Assembly (NCBI GenBank): GCA_900771065.1
Contig: CAAGMP010000122.1
Coordinates: 1 to 5,089 of the forward strand
Direction of reading: 5' to 3'
DNA: 5,089 bases
Origin: an uncultured Acinetobacter sp.
GTDB taxonomy: Bacteria > Pseudomonadota > Gammaproteobacteria > Pseudomonadales > Moraxellaceae
The notes beneath the pieces were generated by a model that saw nothing but the letters and a program-made list of their open reading frames with translations, was not told the origin of the DNA and did no database searches. Shown in pieces: positions 1-5,036 of this stretch (positions are counted from its first letter, which is position 1; every line of letters starts with the position of its first letter). The position numbers and the translations under genes are program-made.

Positions 1-16
1 GTTAGTGAGGTGAAAG

Positions 17-1078
17 ATGAGCCAGCAATGGATTAATACAAAAAATTTAGCAACGCAGGCGGCTGAAATCCTGATTTACGGCGAGATTGGCGACTGGTGG
101 GACGGCTTAGACGCCAAAACATTAGCCGACCAAATCAAAGCAGTAGAAAGCGACACAATCAACGTTCGCATCCTAACTTACGGCGGATCACTATTTACAG
201 GCTTGGCAATTTACAACGTATTAAAAACAAGCGGCAAGCAAATCAATATTTTTAATGACGGTGTTATTGCTTCAGCGGGTACAATTATCGCTTGTGCAGG
301 CAATATCTTTATGCCTGAAAATGCACTATTTATGACACACGGCGCATCAAACCTAGCGTATGGCAACGCGCAAGAAATGCGAGAAGCTGCCGACCTATTA
401 GACAAATTTAACGAATCAATCAAGGCGGTCTATCGAACAAAAACAGGCTTGGACGATGAAAAACTAAATGAATTAGTGACGTCAGACAATTGGTTAAGCG
501 CACAAGAAGCCAAAAATCTAGGCTTTGTTTATGAAGTGACGGACGGTATCGAAATTGCAGCCAAAGCAGACAATAGCGGCGTTATTTTAAATAGTGTTTC
601 ATTGGGTAATTTGAGTTCAAAAAAATTACCACAACAATTTCTAAATAATAGTGTAAAATCAAACGATACAACGGAAAAAGGTGAAGAACCAATGGATTTA
701 GCAACACTAAAAGCAAAACATCCTGATACCTACGCGCAGGCTGCGGCAGAGGGAAAAAATTCGGTTGATGTATCTGAAGCAGTAAAAGCAGAACGCGCAC
801 GAATTGCAGAAATTAATGCGATGGTTTTACTAGGTCAAGAAGCATTGGCAGCAAAGGCAATTGAAGACGGCTTGAGCGCTGGCGAATTTGCAATTCAAGC
901 AATGAAAGAAACCAAAGAAAAAGGTGCGAACTTTATTGAAAATCGCAAAACAGAAACCGAACCATTGAGTAACGTGCCAGCAGCAGCGCCAGCAGCTTTA
1001 GACCCACAAGCCGAAGCGGACAAAGCAGAAATGGATGAAATGATTGCATTAGCGAAGAAAGCGCGAGGTGAAAAATAA
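17..1078 (+). CDS. ClpP-type (S14) phage prohead protease with C-terminal scaffold region
   Basis: This is a head maturation protease of the ClpP-like serine peptidase family, 353 residues. In such phages it cleaves scaffold and capsid precursors inside the procapsid. The N-terminal domain (about 17-180) shows the whole ClpP signature: an oxyanion-loop motif TYGGSLFTG (54-62), nucleophile Ser86 in DGVIASAG, His108 in FMTHGA, and Asp157 in TSDNWLSAQEA. The His-Asp spacing of 49 equals that of E. coli ClpP. A polar Asn/Ser/Lys linker (about 187-222) joins a charged, Ala-rich helical tail (226-353) that looks like a scaffold. The ATG at 17 has a good GAGGTGA ribosome binding site at 7-13. The stop overlaps the next start as TAATG, so translation is probably coupled. 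The family and catalytic residues are clear; the cleavage target is inferred. Confidence 0.93.
   Translation: MSQQWINTKNLATQAAEILIYGEIGDWWDGLDAKTLADQIKAVESDTINVRILTYGGSLFTGLAIYNVLKTSGKQINIFNDGVIASAGTIIACAGNIFMPENALFMTHGASNLAYGNAQEMREAADLLDKFNESIKAVYRTKTGLDDEKLNELVTSDNWLSAQEAKNLGFVYEVTDGIEIAAKADNSGVILNSVSLGNLSSKKLPQQFLNNSVKSNDTTEKGEEPMDLATLKAKHPDTYAQAAAEGKNSVDVSEAVKAERARIAEINAMVLLGQEALAAKAIEDGLSAGEFAIQAMKETKEKGANFIENRKTETEPLSNVPAAAPAALDPQAEADKAEMDEMIALAKKARGEK
692..1078 (+). CDS. Probable nested in-frame capsid scaffold (Nu3-like), internal start
   Basis: An ATG at protease codon 226 is preceded by AGGTGA (679-684) with a 7-base spacer, as good a ribosome binding site as those of the flanking genes. 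It would give a separate 128-residue protein identical to the protease C-terminus. The product begins MDLATLKAKHPD, is acidic and helical with many Ala, Glu and Lys, has an Ala/Pro hinge near protease residues 320-329, and ends in a charged helix. In lambda, scaffold Nu3 is translated from an internal start in the 3' part of protease gene C. The same layout here suggests scaffold is made both free and fused to the protease. The start and ribosome binding site are visible; separate expression is inferred. Confidence 0.6.
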   Translation: MDLATLKAKHPDTYAQAAAEGKNSVDVSEAVKAERARIAEINAMVLLGQEALAAKAIEDGLSAGEFAIQAMKETKEKGANFIENRKTETEPLSNVPAAAPAALDPQAEADKAEMDEMIALAKKARGEK

Positions 1079-1440
1079 TGAATATCCAACCAACAACTTA
1101 CACATCTGACAAGCCAGACGCTTTGTTTGCTGGTGATTTTAACAATTATCCCGCTTCAACTTCGGGCAAATTAGCAGTTGGTCAAACAGGCGCATTAAAA
1201 CGCGGTACAGCATTAAAACGCACGGCTGCGGATACCTATGCCGTTGTATTGGCTGCCGAAGATGTTGTTCACGCTGTATTGGCTGAAGATGTAACCGCAG
1301 GCGATAACGTGAAAGTGACGGTTTATCAGAAAGGGCAGTTCAATCGCAATGCGGTGATTTTCCCAGCAACCAAAACTTATGCTGACTATGCTTTAAAATC
1401 TGCGGATTTTGGCATCTATTTTGAAAATTCAATTAAATAA
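1078..1440 (+). CDS. Head decoration protein (lambda gpD-like)
   Basis: This 120-residue protein belongs to the lambda gpD head decoration family (HDPD). Members bind as trimers at the three-fold sites of the expanded capsid and stabilise it against internal DNA pressure. Its length is close to the 110 residues of gpD. The C-terminal half has the recognisable strand-turn block KVTVYQKGQFNRNAVIFP (79-96), which aligns with the TLTFYKSGTFRYEDVLWP block of gpD. The N-terminus is a flexible, Thr/Ser-rich arm, as expected for the family. The ATG overlaps the protease stop (TAATG) and uses GAGGTG at 1065-1070. The place between protease and major capsid genes is the standard one for this family. 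Confidence 0.9.
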   Translation: MNIQPTTYTSDKPDALFAGDFNNYPASTSGKLAVGQTGALKRGTALKRTAADTYAVVLAAEDVVHAVLAEDVTAGDNVKVTVYQKGQFNRNAVIFPATKTYADYALKSADFGIYFENSIK

Positions 1441-1453
1441 TTCGGGGGTTTAA

Positions 1454-2488
1454 ATGTCTAACATTTATCAACAGCCAAAATTACAGGCTGTAATTGACAA
1501 CACACCAAAGCCACGCACGTTCTTGACTGACTTGTTTTTTAGTAATCAAGAATTTGTGCAAGAAAAGAAAGTTGCTTTTGATATTGTAGACGGCAAGCGT
1601 AAACTTGCGCCGTGGGTGTCGCCGCGCAAAAACGGCATCTTGGTTGAAGATGAAGCATTCCAAACCAACGAATACGAAGCGTTTTTGCTTAACCCGTACA
1701 AAACGATCAATCCTGACGATATGCTAAACCGTCAAGCGGGTGAGCCAATTAGTGGTTCGGGCGTGAAGTCACCAGAACAGCGCGAACGCGAACAAGCTGT
1801 CAAAAAAACGCTTGATTTAACCGATATGGTTTGGAATCGTATTGAGCAAGCGGTATCACAAGAGCTTTTTGAGGGCAAATTGGATATCGAAGGCGAAGGT
1901 GTTAGCGCTCAAATTAAGTTCTGGCCGCAAACTGGCGCGCCGTACAAAAAATTAGCTGGTGGTGCGCTTTGGAATGCAGCAACCGCAACGATCATTGATG
2001 ATTTGCGTTTTGCAAAAAACGAAATTTCAAAGTACGGCTTAACGGCTGACGTTGCAATCGTTGGTTATGATGCGGCGCAAGCGTTGCTTGCTGACGAAAA
2101 GATTTTGAAAATCTTGGACACATCAAATTACAACATTGGCAGCATTGATTTTAAAAACTTGCCGCAGGGTGTTGAATACATCGGCACATTGGCAGGATTA
2201 AAGTTGCACACGTATAACGAAAGCTATTTCGATGAAGCAACGCAAACAGAAATCCCTTATGTTCCGCCTAAAAAAGTGCTTGTCGGTTCAACTAAAACAC
2301 GCACAACTTTAGCCTTCCAGTTGGTGAATTTTATTGATGAAAAGAAAGAATCAACGCAATGGTTCTTAAACCCAGTGACTGCATATTCACGCTTGAAAGA
2401 AGGCTTAGGCCGTAAAATTGAAGTGAAATCGCGCCCACTGCCGATCATCAATCAGATTCGTGGATTCTACGTTTTGGAAGTGCTTTAA
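1454..2488 (+). CDS. Major capsid protein (lambda gpE family)
   Basis: This is the major head subunit, 344 residues against 341 in lambda gpE, belonging to the Phage_cap_E family. Family features include the N-terminal FLTDLFFS (23-30), the WVSP block near 54, the NPYKTINPDDMLNRQ segment (80-94) equivalent to the NPQMTLRRLP region of gpE, the PPKKVLVGST strand (271-280), and the C-terminal WFLNP (303-307) and KSRPLPII (325-332) motifs. The last two match the KNWVTTGDP and QSAPLML regions of gpE. No internal stop or frameshift is seen, so the gene looks functional. The ATG follows GGGGGT (1444-1449) by four bases. An intrinsic terminator begins six bases past the stop and would favour strong expression of this gene over those downstream. 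Confidence 0.92.
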   Translation: MSNIYQQPKLQAVIDNTPKPRTFLTDLFFSNQEFVQEKKVAFDIVDGKRKLAPWVSPRKNGILVEDEAFQTNEYEAFLLNPYKTINPDDMLNRQAGEPISGSGVKSPEQREREQAVKKTLDLTDMVWNRIEQAVSQELFEGKLDIEGEGVSAQIKFWPQTGAPYKKLAGGALWNAATATIIDDLRFAKNEISKYGLTADVAIVGYDAAQALLADEKILKILDTSNYNIGSIDFKNLPQGVEYIGTLAGLKLHTYNESYFDEATQTEIPYVPPKKVLVGSTKTRTTLAFQLVNFIDEKKESTQWFLNPVTAYSRLKEGLGRKIEVKSRPLPIINQIRGFYVLEVL

Positions 2489-2494
2489 TAATTC

Positions 2495-2524
2495 GGCGGC
2501 TTAGGTCGCCAATTTTCTTTTTTT
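2495..2524 (+). terminator. Intrinsic terminator after the major capsid gene
   Basis: Arms GGCGGC (2495-2500) and GTCGCC (2505-2510) form a six-pair stem with one G-T wobble around a TTAG tetraloop. AATTTTC and a seven-T run (2518-2524) follow. The T-run runs straight into the GGAGGG ribosome binding site of the next gene. The structure would cut transcription after the capsid gene unless an antitermination system reads through it. Confidence 0.72.
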
Positions 2525-2536
2525 GGAGGGCGTATA

Positions 2537-2710
2537 GTGCCAAAAGTAAACATCCCGTGTAATATTGCTTTAGGCTTGCCAGGTGGCGAGCGAATCGAAC
2601 TAAAGCAAGGTGAGCATGATGTAACAGTTGAAGTACAGAAAGCATTGATTGCTGAAGGCATTATCGAAAAGCCATCAACGCGAAAGCAAAATGAAGAAAA
2701 CCCGTCGTGA
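2537..2710 (+). CDS. Small phage head-region protein, 57 aa, GTG start
   Basis: This small gene has a GTG start at 2537, set by the strong ribosome binding site GGAGGG (2525-2530) six bases upstream. The product begins MPKVNIPCNIALGLPGGERI and continues with a KQGEHDVTVEV segment and an A-L-I-A-E-G-I-I-E helix. This pattern, a short strand followed by a gly-rich turn, a 'G-x-H/Y-x-V' strand and an 'A-x-L-I-x-x-G' helix, recurs in small uncharacterised proteins found just after capsid genes in many siphophages. Some may take part in head completion, but no function is proved. The charged tail TRKQNEENPS runs into a terminator hairpin, with the TGA in the loop. The gene lies between two intrinsic terminators. 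It is clearly coding; the role is unknown. Confidence 0.75.
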   Translation: MPKVNIPCNIALGLPGGERIELKQGEHDVTVEVQKALIAEGIIEKPSTRKQNEENPS

Positions 2711-2724
2711 TGATGGGTTTTTTT
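2697..2724 (+). terminator. Intrinsic terminator overlapping the end of the small head gene
   Basis: AAAACCCGTC (2697-2706) pairs with GATGGGTTTT (2712-2721) over ten pairs, one of them a G-T wobble, around a GTGAT loop. A seven-T run covers 2718-2724. The last codons of the small gene form the left arm and its TGA lies at 2708-2710 in the loop, so a ribosome finishing the gene could affect folding. It marks the end of the intact head module. Confidence 0.85.
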
Positions 2725-2737
2725 ATGCAAAGTTAGA

Positions 2738-2787
2738 AAATATATAAAAATATTTCATGGTTATTTTGGTCGAATTTTTATATATTT
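2738..2787. repeat. Perfect 14-bp AT inverted repeat in the spacer before the portal fragment
   Basis: AAATATATAAAAAT (2738-2751) is the exact reverse complement of ATTTTTATATATTT (2774-2787), with a 22-base spacer. It occupies most of the 88-base AT-rich stretch between the terminator and the portal remnant. The arms contain only A and T, so part of the match may reflect composition. It could be an operator, a weak hairpin, or a scar at the insertion boundary. No well-formed promoter was found in this stretch. Confidence 0.5.
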
Positions 2788-2812
2788 ATTTTACGCCCTG
2801 ATATATGGCGAC

Positions 2813-3301
2813 TTGGTGCAGATCAATACACCACTTACAGGGCTTGTTGATTTGTGGGCGAAGTCACAGGAACTTATGGCAATGCCTAGCCATACGCCAC
2901 TTGTTAAATTGACAGGTATTACACCGTCAGGTTTAAACGCTTCAAGCGATGGCGAGATTCGTGTCTATAACGACTGGATTAGCGGATTGCAAAATGCGTT
3001 TATTCTTCCGCAAATGATGAAAATCTTGCGTTTAATTCAGATGTCGCTATTTGGTGAAATAGACAATAGCATTGTGTTTGAGTTTAATTCACTGAAACAG
3101 TTAGACGACAACGAGCAAGCAGACGTTAATTTGAAGAAAGCACAAACAGCTTCAACATTAATCGAGGCAGGCGTGTTATCGCAGGAAGATGAGCGTACAC
3201 GCGTAGGGCAAGATGAAAACTCGGGATATGGATTTATTGACGTTAATGCTGTGCCTGAACAGTTGGATTTTGATTTGGGTGAGAGTGATGACACCATATA
3301 A
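2813..3301 (+). pseudogene. C-terminal fragment of DUF1073 (HI1409-type) phage portal protein
   Basis: This reading frame matches only the C-terminal part of DUF1073 portal-like proteins, which are usually about 400-550 residues; here about 162 remain. The portal ring is the DNA entry vertex of the head. Conserved blocks are VQINTPLTGLVDLWAKSQE (2-20), HTPLVKLTGITPSGLNAS (27-44), the DGEIRVYNDWI segment after it (46-56), SLFGEIDNSIVFEF (78-91) and a degenerate tail to 162. Family similarity starts abruptly near the TTG at 2813. The frame stays open upstream to 2714 but codes for AT-driven Ile/Tyr/Phe/Lys residues with no family resemblance and no ATG. No convincing ribosome binding site precedes the TTG; the first in-frame ATG is 2876. 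Portal genes normally precede the protease gene, so this copy is misplaced as well as truncated. It is most likely a non-functional remnant, though an expressed short protein cannot be excluded. Confidence 0.83.
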
Positions 3302-3340
3302 GAATTACTGATTATCTTTTTTAAACCAAATTAAATACAA

Positions 3341-3424
3341 TGGGTTGTGGCTAGGGTAGCTCCCGAAAATCATTTGCACCAATGACCGCCACATTACTTT
3401 TTTGGTGCTTTGTTAGGTGTAGAC
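3341..3424 (+). other. Leader with small inverted repeats upstream of the PAPS-reductase-like gene
   Basis: The 123 bases between the portal fragment and the next ATG hold two potential hairpins. One is GCTA-GGG-TAGC at about 3350-3360. The other is GCACCAA (3376-3382) with TTGGTGC (3402-3408) around a 19-base loop that includes ACCGCCAC. The second arm ends six bases before the AGGTG ribosome binding site (3415-3419). A TACAAT at 3336-3341 could be a -10 box but has no clear -35. A regulatory role is inferred and weakly supported. Confidence 0.25.
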
Positions 3425-4318
3425 ATGAAAGAAAAATATCAAATTAGCTTTTCTGGGGGGCGAACTTCTGCCTACATGACGAAGATGCTTATTGATCACT
3501 TTTCAGATCGGTATGATTTTATTGTAACATTCGCAAATACAGGTCTTGAGCATGAGAAAACACTAGAGTTTGTCAATAATTGCGATAAGTATTTTGGATT
3601 CAATACGGTTTGGCTTGAGGCTGATGTTCAACATGGGTCAAGAAGATCAACGCAACATAAAATAGTTTCATTTGAGACAGCTTCGCGCAATGGTGAGCCA
3701 TTTCATGAGATGATCAAGAAATATGGCATCCCTAACCCTAGCTACCTACATTGCACTAGAGAGCTTAAATTAAACGTAATGCAGTCTTATTTAAAATCCA
3801 TTGGAATTGATTATAAAAAAATACCCACAGCAATCGGAATACGAGAGGACGAAACTCGTCGCGTAAACAAAAAAGCAGGTGATATCGGGATCACATACCC
3901 ACTAATTGATTTATTTCCATCTGATAAACAGGACGTTTTAAATTTCTGGCAGTTTCAAAAATTTGATTTGGGTCTTGATGAATGGGATGGAAATTGCAAG
4001 GCTTGCTTTAAAAAGTCATTCAAAAAGATTTTTAAGCAACTAGATGCTGACCCTACTATTCTTGATTTTCATATTAAGATGGAAGATAAATATGCAAAGA
4101 TTGGGAACAAAGAATACATCAATATTACGAATGATGCTGGTGAGATTATTGAAACAAAAGCTGTTCCTGATCGAGTATTCTTTCGAGGACAAACATCAGC
4201 AAAAAGACTTCATGAAATGTATTTAGAGCATAAAGTAAAACCTGATTACGAAGATTTCCAATTATCTATTTTTGATGGTGGTTGCTCAGAGTCTTGTGAG
4301 GTTTATTCTTGCTCTTAA
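3425..4318 (+). CDS. Phage PAPS-reductase-family (PP-loop ATPase superfamily) protein
   Basis: This 297-residue protein belongs to the adenine nucleotide alpha-hydrolase/PAPS reductase superfamily. The N-terminal PP-loop SFSGGRTS (8-15) binds nucleotide phosphates. TFANTGLEHEKTLEFV (35-50) is the next signature, typical of phage members of this family. C110 in LHCTRELK, C191 and C194 in GNCKACFKK, and C287, C291 and C296 near the C-terminus may bind metal or an iron-sulfur cluster. GIREDETRRV (138-147) resembles a substrate-side motif. ATG 3425 is preferred over the upstream in-frame TTG because AGGTG lies five bases before it. Codon use (AGA, ATA) is more AT-rich than in the capsid genes, and a terminator follows directly, as expected of a transferred accessory gene. 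The substrate is unknown. True sulfate assimilation, thiolation or nucleotide modification are all possible, and a defence or counter-defence role is speculation. Confidence 0.87.
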   Translation: MKEKYQISFSGGRTSAYMTKMLIDHFSDRYDFIVTFANTGLEHEKTLEFVNNCDKYFGFNTVWLEADVQHGSRRSTQHKIVSFETASRNGEPFHEMIKKYGIPNPSYLHCTRELKLNVMQSYLKSIGIDYKKIPTAIGIREDETRRVNKKAGDIGITYPLIDLFPSDKQDVLNFWQFQKFDLGLDEWDGNCKACFKKSFKKIFKQLDADPTILDFHIKMEDKYAKIGNKEYINITNDAGEIIETKAVPDRVFFRGQTSAKRLHEMYLEHKVKPDYEDFQLSIFDGGCSESCEVYSCS

Positions 4319-4326
4319 TACTAAAC

Positions 4327-4353
4327 AAACCCACTACTCTATAGTGGGTTTTT
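4327..4353 (+). terminator. Intrinsic terminator of the PAPS-reductase-like gene
   Basis: AAACCCACTA (4327-4336) pairs perfectly with TAGTGGGTTT (4342-4351) around a CTCTA loop, and the T-run continues to 4353. It starts eight bases after the stop codon. The A-run to the left and T-run to the right could make it work in both directions. It insulates the accessory gene from the connector genes downstream. Confidence 0.88.
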
Positions 4354-4385
4354 ACTACTTAACTGCTTTTTCTTTTATATATTCT

Positions 4386-4435
4386 ACCCACACTTACTAC
4401 TATATTACTTAATACATAATTACCTAACTGTGGGT
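4386..4435. repeat. ACCCACA/TGTGGGT inverted repeat in an AT-rich gap
   Basis: ACCCACA (4386-4392) and TGTGGGT (4429-4435) are exact inverted copies separated by 36 AT-rich bases. Their CCCAC core also occurs in the terminator just upstream. They lie in the 157-base gap before the MuF fragment, about 50 bases upstream of a TATAAT box. They could be operator half-sites or a decayed second hairpin; no T-run follows, so it is not a terminator. Confidence 0.35.
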
Positions 4436-4455
4436 GTATTGGGAATTATTCTTAT

Positions 4456-4487
4456 TTGGTAAATAGACAGTCGAAATAATATATAAT
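4456..4487 (+). promoter_or_regulatory. Possible sigma70-type promoter before the MuF fragment
   Basis: A consensus -10 box TATAAT lies at 4482-4487 in a strongly AT-rich stretch, 24 bases before the ATG at 4511. The best -35 candidates are poor: TTGGTA at 4456-4461 with a long 20-base spacer, or GTAAAT at 4459-4464 with a 17-base spacer. It could restart transcription after the upstream terminator. In DNA this AT-rich, chance matches are likely. Confidence 0.35.
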
Positions 4488-4510
4488 ACCCTTAACAAGA
4501 GGGCTTTTTA

Positions 4511-4999
4511 ATGAAAAAGAAAAAACCAACCACCCTGCCTGCCATTCACCCTAACCTAGGGATTGAGCGATGGTACAAAAAACAACTCATGCAAATCATT
4601 AATGAAATGCAGGAGGAAGTTAAAGCCGACATTATGTCGAACTATAAAGCACAGTCAAACGCTGTGGCGATGGACGGTTTTAGTGATTGGCTAGGTCATT
4701 CTATTGATTACTTGATGGATAAATGGAACAAGAAGTTAAACTATTTGTCTGAGCAAGTAGCGGATCTTTTTGTCGCTAAGTCGGTTCACAACTACGACAA
4801 GCAACTCAAAAAGCATTTGCGTAAAGCAGGGTTTACAGTTCGCTTGCAAATGTCACCTTATACAGAAGAAATGCTCAAGGCATCCATCGGTGAAAATGTC
4901 GGGTTAATTAAATCAATCGGTGTGCAGTATCTTGGCAAGGTTGAGCAATCGGTTTGGGCATCTGTTAAGGGTGGCTTTTTTAATGCGTACAAACAATAA
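4511..4999 (+). pseudogene. N-terminal fragment of MuF-like (SPP1 gp7-type) head morphogenesis protein
   Basis: This 162-residue frame corresponds to the N-terminal half of phage Mu F-like/SPP1 gp7-like minor head proteins that accompany DUF1073 portals. They join the portal and are packaged in the procapsid. The start resembles the family (MKKKKPTTLPAIHPNLGIE), a helical middle follows, and the conserved block from GFTVRLQMSP (107-116) through ENVGLIKSIGVQYLGKVEQS (128-147) to SVKGG (151-155) is clear. The similarity then stops and FFNAYKQ precedes a TAA. The C-terminal MuF domain with its conserved Cys/His-rich part is absent. Reading the other frames past 4975 does not restore it, so this is a truncation, not a simple frameshift. 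The ribosome binding site AGAGGG (4498-4503) is intact, so a short protein may still be made. It was probably cut by recombination. Confidence 0.77.
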
Positions 5000-5015
5000 A
5001 AAACTACTATATAAT
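4987..5015 (+). promoter_or_regulatory. Possible promoter before the head-tail gene
   Basis: A second consensus TATAAT lies at 5010-5015, 21 bases before the ATG at 5037, in an A-rich stretch. The -35 position offers only GTACAA (4987-4992, 17-base spacer). The box shares ATATAATA with the one at about 4481-4488. It would allow connector genes to be transcribed past the terminators, but the missing -35 leaves this weak. Confidence 0.28.
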
Positions 5016-5036
5016 AAAAAAAAATGAGGTGTTCGC

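Noticed and set aside
1..16. End of an upstream gene
   Set aside because: Stops occur in two frames within the first 13 bases, but too little sequence is present to say which frame was coding or what it encoded.
582..800. Minus-strand open frame of 72 codons rich in Leu and Pro inside the protease gene
   Set aside because: It is the complement of the polar linker and scaffold region, has no family pattern, and opposes a well-supported gene.
1846..1854. Possible Pasteurellaceae DNA uptake sequence (GCAAGCGGT here, ACAAGCGGC at 227-235)
   Set aside because: Each differs by one base from the Actinobacillus-type core ACAAGCGGT, and no exact copy is present, so they do not identify the host.
2448..2730. 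Two minus-strand frames (65 and 81 codons) over the terminators and small gene
   Set aside because: The plus strand here has a GTG gene with an excellent ribosome binding site, and the minus frames run through two terminator hairpins and match nothing.
3410..3424. TTG at 3410 as start of the PAPS-like gene
   Set aside because: The ATG at 3425 has AGGTG at the right distance and puts the PP-loop at the usual place; the five extra residues would be translated through that site.
4044..4226. Plus-strand 60-codon frame inside the PAPS-like gene
   Set aside because: It is the shifted frame of a clearly conserved gene, has no good ribosome binding site, and has no recognisable motif.
4970..5036. 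A frameshift at the six-T run restoring the rest of the MuF gene
   Set aside because: Both alternative frames after 4976 give stops or Lys/Asn-rich residues without MuF similarity, so the 3' half is absent.
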